A stretch of DNA of 64,000 nt from Roseovarius confluentis (GCF_002917925.1 NZ_PPFE01000003.1:248001-312000), one strand, 5' to 3'. Numbered from the stretch's first letter, positions 34,620 through 43,376 are shown. The notes: a model not told the origin generated them from the letters alone. Numbers and translations: made by a program.

Positions 34620-37445
34620 ATGCTGGATCAGCCCAAACTGGATACCTCGCCCAAGGTATCAGACGAGGTGCGCAAGACCACCTGCTATATGTGCGCCTGC
34701 CGTTGCGGGATCAACGTGCATATGAAGGAGGGCAAGGTTGCCTATATCGAGGGCAACCGGGACCATCCGGTCAACAAGGGCGTTCTGTGCGCCAAGGGCA
34801 GCGCGGGGATCATGCAGCATAACGCGCCGTCGCGGCTGCGCGCACCGTTGAAACGGGTCGGGCCGCGCGGGTCGGGCGAGTTCGAGGAGATCAGCTGGGA
34901 CGAGGCGCTGGAAATCGCCACCGGCTGGCTGGAGCCGCTGCGGCAGGAGGCGCCGGAAAAGCTGGCCTTTTTCACCGGGCGCGACCAGAGCCAGAGCTTC
35001 ACCAGTTTCTGGGCGCAGAATTTCGGGACACCGAACTATGCCGCGCATGGCGGTTTTTGCAGCGTCAACATGGCGGCGGCGGGCATCTACACGATGGGCG
35101 GCGCGTTCTGGGAATTTGGGCAACCGGACTGGGAGAACACGAAGCTGTTCATGATCTTCGGCGTGGCCGAGGACCATGACAGCAACCCGATCAAGATGGG
35201 CATCGGACGGCTGAAGGAGCGCGGCGCCAAGGTGATCGGAGTGAATCCGATCCGGTCTGGATACAACGCCGTGGCCGACGAATGGGTCGGGATCACGCCG
35301 GGGACCGATGGGCTTTTTATCCTGGCGCTGGTGCATGAACTGCTGCGGGCCGGGAAGATCGATCTGCGGTATCTGGCAGAGTATACCAACGCGCCGGTGT
35401 TGGTGAATTGCGATACCAGTTCGCCGGACCACGGGCTGCTGATGCGGGATGCGGATGGCAAGCTGCTGGTGATCGACCGCGCGACGGGACAGCCTGCACC
35501 GTTCGACAGGAAAGGCGTGAAGCCGGACCTGTCGACCAGTTATGAAAAGGATGGCGTGACGCATAGGCCGGTGATGCATTTGCTGGCGGAGCGCTACATG
35601 GGAGAGGACTACGCGCCCGAGGCCGTGGCGGAACGCTGTGGCGTGAGTGCGCGGCGGATCCGGGCGATTGCCGCAGAACTGGCGCGTGTGGCTTTCGAAG
35701 AAGAAATCGTGCTGGACCGCGAATGGACGGATTTCCGGGGCGAGACCCACAAGACGATGGTGGGCCGCCCGGTCAGTTTCCACGCGATGCGGGGGATCAG
35801 CGCCCATTCCAACGGGTTTCAGACCTGCCGCGCGCTGCACCTGTTGCAGATCCTTCTGGGCAGCGTTGAAGTGCCGGGTGGCTTCCGCTTCAAGCCACCT
35901 TATCCGAAACCGGTCAGCATCCATCCGACGCCGCATAGCAAGGTGACGCCGCATCGTCCGCTGGACGGGCCGCATCTGGGCTTCGTGCGGGGGCCAGAGG
36001 ACCTGGCGCTGAAGGAAGATGGCAGCCCGGCGCGGATCGACAAGGCGTTCACCTGGGAAAATCCCATGAGTTCGCACGGGTTGATGCACATGGTCATCAG
36101 TAATGCCCACGCGGGCGACCCGTACAAGATCGACACGCTTTTCATGTACATGGCGAACATGTCCTGGAACTCTTCGATGAACACGCGCGGCGTGATCGAC
36201 ATGCTGACGGACAAGGACGAGGCTGGCGAGTATGTCATCCCACGTATCATATATTCGGATGCGTATAGTTCCGAGATGGTCGCCTATTCCGACCTGATCC
36301 TGCCTGACACGACCTATCTGGAGCGGCATGACTGCATCAGCCTGCTGGACCGCCCGATTTGTGAGGCGGATGCGGCGGCCGATGCCATCCGCTGGCCCGT
36401 CGTGGAGCCGGACCGGGATGTGAAAGGGTTTCAGACGGCGCTGATTTTGTTGGCCAACAAGATGGGGCTGCCGGGATTCACCAACGAGGATGGCAGCGCC
36501 AAGTGGGCGGATTATGCCGATTACATGGTCAACCACGAGCGCAAACCGGGTGTCGGGCCGCTGGCCGGGTGGCGGATGGGGGAGGATGGGCCGCAGCATG
36601 GCCGCGGTGCGCCGAACGCCTCACAGCTTGATAATTATATCGAGAATGGCGGGTTCTTCGTCAGCCATATCGCCGAAGAACATGCTTATATGAAACCGTG
36701 GAACATGGGCTACCAGGAGTGGGCCGTCGGCATGGGGTTATATGACAGCCCGCAGCCTTTCATTTTCGATGTCTATGTGGAAACGATGAGGAAATTTCAG
36801 CTGGCCGCCGAGGGACATGGGGAACGGCAACCGCCCGAGCATCTGCGCGAACGGATCAGGGCGACGCTGGACCCGCTGCCGATCTGGTATCCGCCGTTCG
36901 AGGACGGGCATGTGGACCCGGTGGAATACCCTGTGCACGCCCTGACACAGCGACCGATGGCGATGTATCACTCGTGGGGTTCGCAGAATGCGTGGCTGCG
37001 GCAAATTCATGGGCGCAATCCGCTCTACCTGCCGACCAAGATATGGGAGGCGAACGGGTTTGCCGATGGCGACTGGGCCAAGGTTACGTCGACGCATGGC
37101 GAGATCACGGTGCCTGTGGCGCATATGGCCGCGCTCAACGAGAACACGGTCTGGACATGGAACGCGATCGGCAAGCGCAAGGGCGCCTGGGCGCTGGAAA
37201 AGGACGCGCCAGAGGCCACGAAGGGGTTTCTGCTCAATCACCTCATTCATGAGTTGTTGCCGCCCAAGGGTGACGGGCTGCGCTGGGCGAACAGCGACCC
37301 GGTGACGGGGCAGGCGGCGTGGTTCGACCTGCGGGTTAAGATCGAGAAGACGGCGGCGCCCGAGGAGGTGCACCCGACATTCGCGCCGATCCGGTCGCCG
37401 GTGGGGACCGGGCCGGACGAGCTGCGCTGGAAGGTGGGCAAATGA
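34620..37445 (+). CDS. soeA: Sulfite dehydrogenase (SoeABC) molybdopterin subunit
   Basis: A 941-residue DMSO-reductase-family molybdoenzyme. A [4Fe-4S] site is formed by CYMCACRCG plus the later cysteine in GVLCAKG (residues about 22-60). GGFCSVNMAAAG near residue 145 carries the likely Mo-ligand cysteine. The molybdopterin dinucleotide C-terminal domain occupies about 780-930. No Tat signal is present, so it works on the cytoplasmic face as in Allochromatium SoeABC, which oxidises sulfite to sulfate and feeds electrons to quinone. Location right after xsc-pta-ackA supports sulfite as the substrate. Confidence 0.92.
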   Translation: MLDQPKLDTSPKVSDEVRKTTCYMCACRCGINVHMKEGKVAYIEGNRDHPVNKGVLCAKGSAGIMQHNAPSRLRAPLKRVGPRGSGEFEEISWDEALEIATGWLEPLRQEAPEKLAFFTGRDQSQSFTSFWAQNFGTPNYAAHGGFCSVNMAAAGIYTMGGAFWEFGQPDWENTKLFMIFGVAEDHDSNPIKMGIGRLKERGAKVIGVNPIRSGYNAVADEWVGITPGTDGLFILALVHELLRAGKIDLRYLAEYTNAPVLVNCDTSSPDHGLLMRDADGKLLVIDRATGQPAPFDRKGVKPDLSTSYEKDGVTHRPVMHLLAERYMGEDYAPEAVAERCGVSARRIRAIAAELARVAFEEEIVLDREWTDFRGETHKTMVGRPVSFHAMRGISAHSNGFQTCRALHLLQILLGSVEVPGGFRFKPPYPKPVSIHPTPHSKVTPHRPLDGPHLGFVRGPEDLALKEDGSPARIDKAFTWENPMSSHGLMHMVISNAHAGDPYKIDTLFMYMANMSWNSSMNTRGVIDMLTDKDEAGEYVIPRIIYSDAYSSEMVAYSDLILPDTTYLERHDCISLLDRPICEADAAADAIRWPVVEPDRDVKGFQTALILLANKMGLPGFTNEDGSAKWADYADYMVNHERKPGVGPLAGWRMGEDGPQHGRGAPNASQLDNYIENGGFFVSHIAEEHAYMKPWNMGYQEWAVGMGLYDSPQPFIFDVYVETMRKFQLAAEGHGERQPPEHLRERIRATLDPLPIWYPPFEDGHVDPVEYPVHALTQRPMAMYHSWGSQNAWLRQIHGRNPLYLPTKIWEANGFADGDWAKVTSTHGEITVPVAHMAALNENTVWTWNAIGKRKGAWALEKDAPEATKGFLLNHLIHELLPPKGDGLRWANSDPVTGQAAWFDLRVKIEKTAAPEEVHPTFAPIRSPVGTGPDELRWKVGK

Positions 37446-37452
37446 GCGCGGG

Positions 37453-37543
37453 AATTTTCTTACAAGAAAATTGGCAAGACTTTTCGAAAAGTCTTGGGCG
37501 GAAAATGCGTATTTTCCGGCCCATTTTCCGCGCGGAAAATGGG
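37453..37543. repeat. Cassette of four consecutive hairpins between soeA and soeB
   Basis: Four perfect palindromes follow one another with almost no spacer, starting 8 bases after the soeA stop. They are AATTTTCTT/AAGAAAATT (37453-37472), a 22-base CAAGACTTTTCGAAAAGTCTTG (37475-37496), CGGAAAAT-GCGT-ATTTTCCG (37499-37518), and a 24-base palindrome with arms CCCATTTTCCGC/GCGGAAAATGGG (37520-37543). The third and fourth share GGAAAAT/ATTTTCC arms and could pair alternatively. No T-run follows, so they look like processing, stabilising or attenuating elements rather than simple terminators. Confidence 0.85.
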
Positions 37544-37560
37544 TGCGCGGAGGGGCGGCG

Positions 37561-37713
37561 GTGAGCGGTAGGGCCCTGACATTGATCGCCATACTGGCGT
37601 TCGTGATCTTCGTGGTCGGGACCTTCGTGTGGTTCGTCGGCAAATGGAATTCGAGCGAGGACGCGCCCCAAAGCGGTGGCGTCCCAGCCAAGACAGAGGA
37701 GCGGCAAGCATGA
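37561..37713 (+). CDS. Small single-pass membrane protein embedded in soe operon
   Basis: A 50-residue frame with a GTG start preceded by GGAGGGG, encoding one transmembrane helix (LTLIAILAFVIFVVGTFVWFVG, residues about 6-27) and a hydrophilic C-terminal tail (EDAPQSGGVPAKTEERQA). Its stop overlaps the soeB start as ATGA, which argues that it is translated. It may be a small accessory or assembly subunit of the sulfite dehydrogenase, or a coupling peptide for soeB; no family is recognised. The frame stays open upstream through the hairpins, but that part lacks a plausible start. Confidence 0.72.
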   Translation: MSGRALTLIAILAFVIFVVGTFVWFVGKWNSSEDAPQSGGVPAKTEERQA

Positions 37714-38489
37714 CGACGCTTCCCGAAACGACGCAGCGCAAGATGGGGCTGGTGATCGACCTGGATACCTGCGTCGGCTGCCACGCCTGCGTGGTGAGCT
37801 GCAAGGGATGGAACACCGAGAATTACGGCGCGCCGCTGAGTGACCAGGACCCATATGGCGACGACCCGCGCGGGACGTTCCTGAACCGGGTGCATTCCTA
37901 TGAGGTGCAGCCCCTGGCCGAGAGCGGGATGCCGCATCCGGCGGCGCAGCTCATTCACTTCCCGAAATCCTGCCTGCATTGCGAAGATGCACCATGCGTT
38001 ACGGTATGCCCGACCGGCGCCAGCTATAAGCGGGTCGAGGACGGGATCGTTCTGGTGAACGAGAGCGATTGCATCGGCTGCGGTCTGTGTGCCTGGGCCT
38101 GTCCCTATGGCGCGCGGGAGATGGACGCGGCGGAAGGCGTTATGAAGAAATGCACGCTGTGCGTCGACCGGATCTACAACGACAACCTGCCCGAGGAGGA
38201 CCGGGTGCCGGTCTGCGTGCGGACCTGCCCGGCAGGGGCGCGGCATTTCGGCGATCTGGGCGATCCGGAGAGCGACGTGTCGAAACTGGTCGAGGAGCGC
38301 GGCGGCATGGACCTGATGCCCGAGCAGGGCACGAAGCCGGTGAACCAGTACCTGCCGCCGCGGCCCAAGGACCAGGTGATGGCGGCCCCGGAGGCGCAGA
38401 TCGACGTTCTGGCGCCGCTGCTGGCCCCCGTGGCTGAGGAGCCGAAGGGGTTTATCGGCTGGCTTGATAAAGCGCTGGAGAAGATCTGA
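37710..38489 (+). CDS. soeB: Sulfite dehydrogenase iron-sulfur subunit
   Basis: A 259-residue DmsB/PsrB-like ferredoxin subunit with sixteen cysteines in four cluster motifs: CVGCHACVVSC, CLHCEDAPCVTVCPTGA, CIGCGLCAWACPYGA and KCTLCVDRI plus CVRTCPAGA. It carries electrons from the SoeA molybdenum centre to the membrane subunit SoeC. No signal peptide, consistent with a cytoplasmic orientation. The C-terminal 40 residues end in an amphipathic FIGWLDKALEKI. The stop overlaps the soeC start by one base. Confidence 0.93.
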   Translation: MTTLPETTQRKMGLVIDLDTCVGCHACVVSCKGWNTENYGAPLSDQDPYGDDPRGTFLNRVHSYEVQPLAESGMPHPAAQLIHFPKSCLHCEDAPCVTVCPTGASYKRVEDGIVLVNESDCIGCGLCAWACPYGAREMDAAEGVMKKCTLCVDRIYNDNLPEEDRVPVCVRTCPAGARHFGDLGDPESDVSKLVEERGGMDLMPEQGTKPVNQYLPPRPKDQVMAAPEAQIDVLAPLLAPVAEEPKGFIGWLDKALEKI

Positions 38490-39361
38490 TGCATCCTGCA
38501 CCGTCCGTTATCGTATTCACCACGCTGTCGGGCCTTGGGTTCGGCCTGTTGTTCTGGCTGGGGCTCGGGGTCATCGTGCCCACCGGATGGGTCGCGTTCA
38601 CGTTCTTCGTGATTGCCTACCTGCTGGCGGTGGGAGGGCTGATGGCCTCGACCTTTCACCTGGGACACCCGGAGCGGGCGTTGAAGGCGTTCACGCAGTG
38701 GCGGTCGTCATGGTTGAGCCGTGAGGGTGTGTCCTCGGTCGCGGCGCTGGTGGTGATGGCGGTCTATGGCGCGGGGCTGGTGTTTTTCGACACGGCCTGG
38801 ATGTTGGTGGGGGTGATCGGAGCCGTGCTGTCGGCGGTGACGGTGTTCACCACCTCGATGATCTACACGCAGATGAAAACCGTGCCGCGCTGGAACACGC
38901 CGCTGACGCCGCTGTTGTTCATGGCGATTGCGCTGGCGGGTGGCGCGCTCTTGGCCGGGCAGGTGGCGATTGCGCTGATCCTGATGCCGGTGGCTGCCGC
39001 CGTGCAGGTCATCTGGTGGCTGCGCGGGGACAAGGCGCTGGCGCAGAGCGGGACGGACATGGCCACCGCGACGGGGCTGGGGAGCATCGGCACGGTGCGG
39101 GCGTTCGAGCCGCCGCATACGGGCAACAATTATCTGCTAAGGGAATTTGTCTACGTGGTAGGGCGCAAGCACGCGCAGAAGCTGCGGTTGATTGCGCTCT
39201 TGTTCGGCTACACGGTGCCGTTCGTCCTGCTGCTGGTGCCGTTTTCGCATATCGCGGCGCTGGTGGCCGTGCTGGCGCATCTGGGCGGTATCGCGGCGTC
39301 GCGCTGGCTGTTCTTTGCGGAGGCCGAGCACGTGGTGGGGCTCTACTACGGCAAGCGCTAG
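38489..39361 (+). CDS. soeC: Sulfite dehydrogenase membrane anchor (DmsC/NrfD-like)
   Basis: A 290-residue integral membrane protein with about eight helices in the DmsC family pattern, including STFHLGHPERALKAFTQWRSS near residue 55-75 (region cited by position) and HTGNNYLLREF before helix 7. It anchors SoeAB to the inner membrane and reduces quinone. It ends the soe operon and converges on the DUF1523 gene with only 2 bases between stops. Confidence 0.93.
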   Translation: MHPAPSVIVFTTLSGLGFGLLFWLGLGVIVPTGWVAFTFFVIAYLLAVGGLMASTFHLGHPERALKAFTQWRSSWLSREGVSSVAALVVMAVYGAGLVFFDTAWMLVGVIGAVLSAVTVFTTSMIYTQMKTVPRWNTPLTPLLFMAIALAGGALLAGQVAIALILMPVAAAVQVIWWLRGDKALAQSGTDMATATGLGSIGTVRAFEPPHTGNNYLLREFVYVVGRKHAQKLRLIALLFGYTVPFVLLLVPFSHIAALVAVLAHLGGIAASRWLFFAEAEHVVGLYYGKR

Positions 39362-39363
39362 GC

Positions 39364-39960
39364 TTACAGGCGGTCGCGGCCCGGCTGCGGATCGGTCAGG
39401 CCCCATTCGTCCGTGGTGGGGTCGATCCGGCGTTCGCGGAAGCGCACCCAGCGGGCGCGGATGGCCCAGACGAGGGCGGCCAGCAGCGTCAGGAAGATGA
39501 TGTTGAACCACGGGATGATGGTGACGTCGGGGCCGTCGACACGTTCGATCGAGATGGCGTTGGGGAAGATCGAGAAGAATTCGTTGCGCCAGCCGTAATG
39601 GGTGATCGACACCCATTTGGGGGATTCGGAGGTGGAGCGCAGGTCGGCGGCCTCGGCCTGAAGGTTCGACGTGTCGAACTTGAAATAGGGCGGCCAGCCC
39701 CAGCCGGTATCCTCGTTGCGGTAGACCATGACGCCGCCATCGGCGAGCCGGGTCTGGATGAAGAAGATATCGCGGTTGGCCGTGCCCTCGGCGTCGCCGC
39801 TGCCCACGTTCGACCAGAAGATCGAGTTCTCACCGAAATCGATGCGTTTCTCGTAAGTGTCGGTGACGCGCGCGATGTCGTGCTGTGGCAGGGTGTAGTG
39901 CAGGAAGCCCGCGACCAGCAGCCAGAAGGCGGCAACGAAAATCCATTTGATATAGTGCAT
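39364..39960 (-). CDS. DUF1523 family membrane protein
   Basis: A 198-residue protein of the DUF1523 family with an N-terminal helix (WIFVAAFWLLVAGFLHYTL) and a second helix near residue 155 (FNIIFLTLLAALVWAI). Between them lies a conserved periplasmic domain containing NRDIFFIQT, ENEDTGWGWPP-like and HYGWRNEFFSIFPNAIS segments. Function unknown. The start MHYIKWIFVA is preceded on its strand by AAGGAG, and a longer frame has no homology. Confidence 0.85.
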   Translation of the reverse strand: MHYIKWIFVAAFWLLVAGFLHYTLPQHDIARVTDTYEKRIDFGENSIFWSNVGSGDAEGTANRDIFFIQTRLADGGVMVYRNEDTGWGWPPYFKFDTSNLQAEAADLRSTSESPKWVSITHYGWRNEFFSIFPNAISIERVDGPDVTIIPWFNIIFLTLLAALVWAIRARWVRFRERRIDPTTDEWGLTDPQPGRDRL

Positions 39961-40085
39961 GATCGTTCGCTCCTTGATGCCGGGGCGGGCGCGGCAAGGA
40001 CGCCGCGCGAAGGACCGCCCCCGAGTGCGTCGATCCGTGTTATCCTGTGGATCGGGACCGAACACAACCAACAGGAGTCGAGATA

Positions 40086-40901
40086 ATGTGTGATATCTGC
40101 GTGATGCAAGCGGTGAAGGAAAAGATGTTGTCACGCCGACAGTTGTTCGGCGTCGGTGCGGCGGCCGGGGCCGCGGCTGCGCTGGGCACTTTCGGTGCGC
40201 CGCGGGCGATGGCGTCGGGGCATGATGCGGTCGAGGATCTGACTCATGCCTACGGGCCGGATTTTCCGACCTATTTCGGGGCGCCCGGGATCTCGATGGA
40301 GCAGAAGTTCAATTTCGCCGACAACGGCTTCAACCTGATGGAACTGACGGTGAACGAGCATACCGGCACGCATGTGGACGCACCGCTGCACTTTTCGGAG
40401 GATGGTGCGTCGGTGGACGAGATCCCTGTGGGAAGCCTTGTGGCGCCGCTTTGCGTGATCGATATTGCCTCCAAGGCAGAGGAGGACGCGGATGCGCAGG
40501 TGACGCCGGATGACCTGCGCGCCTGGATCGAGGCGAACGGCGAAATACCGGATAATGCCTGTGTCGCGCTCTATTCGGGATGGGGCGCGAAGGCCGGATC
40601 GGACGCGTTCCGGGGCTTTGATGGCGACAAAATGCACTTCCCGGGATTCCACGTGGAGGCGGCGCAAATGCTGGTCGAGGAAACGGGGGCGCAATCCATC
40701 GCGTCCGACACGCTGTCGCTGGATCACGGGCCGTCGGCGGATTTCGCGGCACATTACGCCTGGCTGCCGACCGGGCGCTTCGGGATCGAATGCATTGCCA
40801 ATCTCGACAAGGTGCCTGCCAGCGGGGCCACGATCGTGATCGGTGCGCCGAAGCACATGGGCGGCACCGGGGGGCCGGCGCGGATCTTCGCGTTGATCTG
40901 A
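40086..40901 (+). CDS. Tat-exported cyclase family protein (kynurenine formamidase-like)
   Basis: A 271-residue metal-dependent hydrolase of the cyclase/KynB family. The N-terminus carries a twin-arginine signal (SRRQLFGVGAAAGAAAALG, ending near ASG), so it is exported folded. The metal motif HTGTHVDAPLHF is intact, as is DTLSLDHGPS with its second-shell residues. The first seven residues, MCDICVM, hold a CxxC ahead of the signal, which is unusual. The start is preceded by GGAG 9 bases upstream. Substrate unknown. Confidence 0.87.
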   Translation: MCDICVMQAVKEKMLSRRQLFGVGAAAGAAAALGTFGAPRAMASGHDAVEDLTHAYGPDFPTYFGAPGISMEQKFNFADNGFNLMELTVNEHTGTHVDAPLHFSEDGASVDEIPVGSLVAPLCVIDIASKAEEDADAQVTPDDLRAWIEANGEIPDNACVALYSGWGAKAGSDAFRGFDGDKMHFPGFHVEAAQMLVEETGAQSIASDTLSLDHGPSADFAAHYAWLPTGRFGIECIANLDKVPASGATIVIGAPKHMGGTGGPARIFALI

Positions 40902-40939
40902 AATGAAGATGCCCCGGCGGTAGGGCCGGGGCGCTTGGT

Positions 40940-42178
40940 TCAGCCCACGACGTTGAACTCCGGCCCGTAGGGATAGCCGGTGATGTTCTCATGCCCGTCC
41001 TCGGTGATGACCAGCACGTCGTGTTCTCGGTATCCGCCGGCGCCGGTCTGGCCTTCGGGGATGGTCAGCATCGGCTCCATCGAGATGACCATGCCGGGTT
41101 TCAGCACGGTGTCGATATCCTCGCGCAGTTCCAGCCCGGCCTCGCGGCCGTAGTAATGCGACAGGATGCCGAAGCTGTGGCCATAGCCGAAGGTGCGATA
41201 TTGCAGAAGGTCACGCTCGGCCAGGAAGGCGTTGATCTTGTGCGTGACCTCGGCGCAGGAGATGCCGGGCTTCAGCAGGGACATGCCGTATTCGTGGGTG
41301 GCGACGTTGGCCTGCCAGATGGCGAGCGAGGCGGCGTCGACCTCGCCTGCGAACATGGTGCGTTCGAGGGCCACGTAATAGGCCGAGACCATCGGGAAGG
41401 TGTTGAGCGAAAGGATATCGCCGCTTTGGAGCTGCCGGGCCGTGACGGGGTTGTGGGCACCGTCGGTGTTGAGGCCGGACTGGAACCAGACCCAGCTGTC
41501 GCGGTATTCGGCATCGGGGAAGCGGCGGGCGATTTCCAGTTCCATCGCGTCGCGCCCCGCCATGGCGACGTCGATTTCGCGGGTGCCGATGCGGACCGCG
41601 TCGCGGATGGCATGGCCGCCGGCATCGGCGATGGCGGTGCATTGGCGAATGAGGGCGATCTCGGCGGGGGACTTGGCCATGCGCTGGGTCATGGTGTGAC
41701 CCGCGATGTCGATCATGTCGCTGGGGACAAGGTAGTGGCCGAGCTTCTCTCGCTGTTGGAGTGTCAGGTGATCGGATTCGTAGCCGATCACCCCGCCGGT
41801 GCCGGTGACGGAGCGGATTGCGCGCCAGTAATTGTCGCGCTGCCAGTCGGTGTAGGTGATGTTATCACCGTAACAGCGCCGCCAGGGCTGGCCTGCGTCG
41901 ATGCCGGCCGAGATGGTGACGCTGTCGGTCGCCGTGACGACAAGGCCGTAGGGCCGCCCGAAGGCGCAGTAGAGGAAGCCAGAGTAATAGGCGATGTTGT
42001 GCATCGAGGTGAAGACGGCGGCGGTGACGCCGGATTCGGCAATGATGCGGCGCAGGCCGGCGAGGCGCTGGTCATACTCTGACGCGGAGAAAGGCAGCGG
42101 GGCCTTTTCGCCGTTGTGGAAACGGTAGAATTCGGGGCGGGTGCCCGTGACGTCGGTCTGGGTTTGGGAAGCAGTCAT
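40940..42178 (-). CDS. Creatinase (creatine amidinohydrolase), M24 family
   Basis: A 412-residue pita-bread-fold protein that follows Pseudomonas creatinase closely rather than prolidase. Shared signatures include SFGRPY-type AFGRPYGLVVT, GQPWRR, YTDWQRDNY, FQSGLNTDGAHNPVT (catalytic His near 230), FGYGHSFG, LSHYYGREAGLELREDIDTV and GAGGYREHD. Metal ligands of the aminopeptidase members are absent, as in creatinase. It splits creatine into sarcosine and urea, so it could supply SoxBDA. AAGGAGG lies upstream of the start on its strand. It is divergent from the P1 peptidase gene. Confidence 0.9.
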   Translation of the reverse strand: MTASQTQTDVTGTRPEFYRFHNGEKAPLPFSASEYDQRLAGLRRIIAESGVTAAVFTSMHNIAYYSGFLYCAFGRPYGLVVTATDSVTISAGIDAGQPWRRCYGDNITYTDWQRDNYWRAIRSVTGTGGVIGYESDHLTLQQREKLGHYLVPSDMIDIAGHTMTQRMAKSPAEIALIRQCTAIADAGGHAIRDAVRIGTREIDVAMAGRDAMELEIARRFPDAEYRDSWVWFQSGLNTDGAHNPVTARQLQSGDILSLNTFPMVSAYYVALERTMFAGEVDAASLAIWQANVATHEYGMSLLKPGISCAEVTHKINAFLAERDLLQYRTFGYGHSFGILSHYYGREAGLELREDIDTVLKPGMVISMEPMLTIPEGQTGAGGYREHDVLVITEDGHENITGYPYGPEFNVVG

Positions 42179-42341
42179 TGTGTGACCCTCCTTGAGCAAG
42201 AAAGGTCCCGGCGTTCAGGACTGTTGGGATATGAGACCCGGGTTTGGGGCGACGCCATCGCCCGCGGGTCTGACGCTGTTCTTGCAGAGCGGGGCAGGTC
42301 TGGCAAGATGGTCTGCGACAAAAAGAGGACGGGAACGGACC

Positions 42342-43340
42342 ATGACGGCAAGACCGGGAAAGCGGAACCTGATCACGGATGTGCCGGGAATACTGGTGGG
42401 GCAGGCCGACGATGCGGCGGTGAAGACCGGGGTGAGCGTTGTCGTGGGAGACGAACCTTTTACAGCTGGTGTGCACGTCATGGGCGGGGCGCCGGGCACG
42501 CGGGAGACAGATTTGCTGGCGCCGGACAAGGTGGTGGAAGCGGTCGATGCGCTGGTTTTGTCGGGCGGGTCGGCCTTTGGACTGGATGCGGCGTCGGGGG
42601 TGGCGGACGGGTTGCGTGACGCGGGGCGGGGCTTTGCCGTGGGGGACCAGCGCGTGCCGATCGTGCCGGGGGCAATCCTGTTCGATCTGCTGAATGGCGG
42701 GAGCAAGGACTGGGCCGAGAACCCGTACAAGCGGCTGGGGCGGGAGGCGCTGGCGGCCCGGGGAGAGGCTTTCGAGATTGGGAGTTTCGGGGCCGGAGCG
42801 GGTGCGGTGACAGCGGATTTCAAGGGGGGCTTGGGCTCGGCCTCGGTCGTGCTGGCGTCGGGTGTGACGGTGGGGGCCTTGGTGGCGGTCAACGCGCTGG
42901 GGTCGGCCGTGGCCGGCGAGCGCGGCGAGTTCTGGGCGGCGCCGTTCGAGATGGGCGACGAGTTTGGCGGGCTGGGCGTGGCGCGTGATTTCGGGGATGT
43001 GCATGAACCGAGGACGAAGCTGGGACAGCATGCGGCAACGACGATTGGAGTCGTGGCGACGGATGCGAGCCTGACGCAGGCGCAGTGCTCGCGGATGGCG
43101 GTGGCCGCGCATGATGGGTATGCCCGGGCGCTGGTGCCGTCGCACACGCCTATGGACGGGGATCTGATCTTTGCCGCGGCCACGGGACGGGCCGAGGCGC
43201 CGGACGTGGCGGGGCAGTTGGCGCTGGGCCATGCGGCGGCAACCTGCGTGGCGCGGGCGATTGCGCGGGCGGTTTTCGCGGCGCGTCCCGCCGAGGGTGA
43301 TGTGGTGCCGTGTTGGGCGGAGCAGTTCGGACAGGGATGA
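42342..43340 (+). CDS. P1 family peptidase (DmpA/BapA-like, S58)
   Basis: A 332-residue Ntn-hydrolase-like protein. It has NLITDVPGILVGQ at the N-terminus, the VLSGGSAFGLDAASGV segment and the self-cleavage region HAATTIGVVATDASLTQ, where a Thr precedes the new beta-subunit. Relatives are D-aminopeptidases, beta-peptidyl aminopeptidases and ornithine acetyltransferase-like proteins, so the substrate is open. The start MTARPGKRN is chosen because homology begins there. Confidence 0.88.
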   Translation: MTARPGKRNLITDVPGILVGQADDAAVKTGVSVVVGDEPFTAGVHVMGGAPGTRETDLLAPDKVVEAVDALVLSGGSAFGLDAASGVADGLRDAGRGFAVGDQRVPIVPGAILFDLLNGGSKDWAENPYKRLGREALAARGEAFEIGSFGAGAGAVTADFKGGLGSASVVLASGVTVGALVAVNALGSAVAGERGEFWAAPFEMGDEFGGLGVARDFGDVHEPRTKLGQHAATTIGVVATDASLTQAQCSRMAVAAHDGYARALVPSHTPMDGDLIFAAATGRAEAPDVAGQLALGHAAATCVARAIARAVFAARPAEGDVVPCWAEQFGQG

Positions 43341-43349
43341 GACGCTGGG

Positions 43350-43376
43350 GCGCGTGGGTTTTCACCCACCCTACGC
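43350..43376. repeat. Intergenic GTGGG-hairpin repeat, copy 2
   Basis: Identical over 27 bases to the copy at 27841-27867 (hairpin GTGGG-TTTTCA-CCCAC, then CCTACGC). It follows the P1 peptidase stop by 9 bases. Downstream, at about 43417-43438, comes GAGTATTTTCGGCAAGAAAAAG, a second roseobacter-type intergenic sequence with weak TTTTC/GAAAA pairing. Confidence 0.8.

Noticed and set aside
37471..37560. N-terminal extension of the small soe membrane ORF through the hairpin cassette
   Set aside because: The extension encodes the palindromes themselves and lacks a ribosome-binding site; the GTG at 37561 has one.
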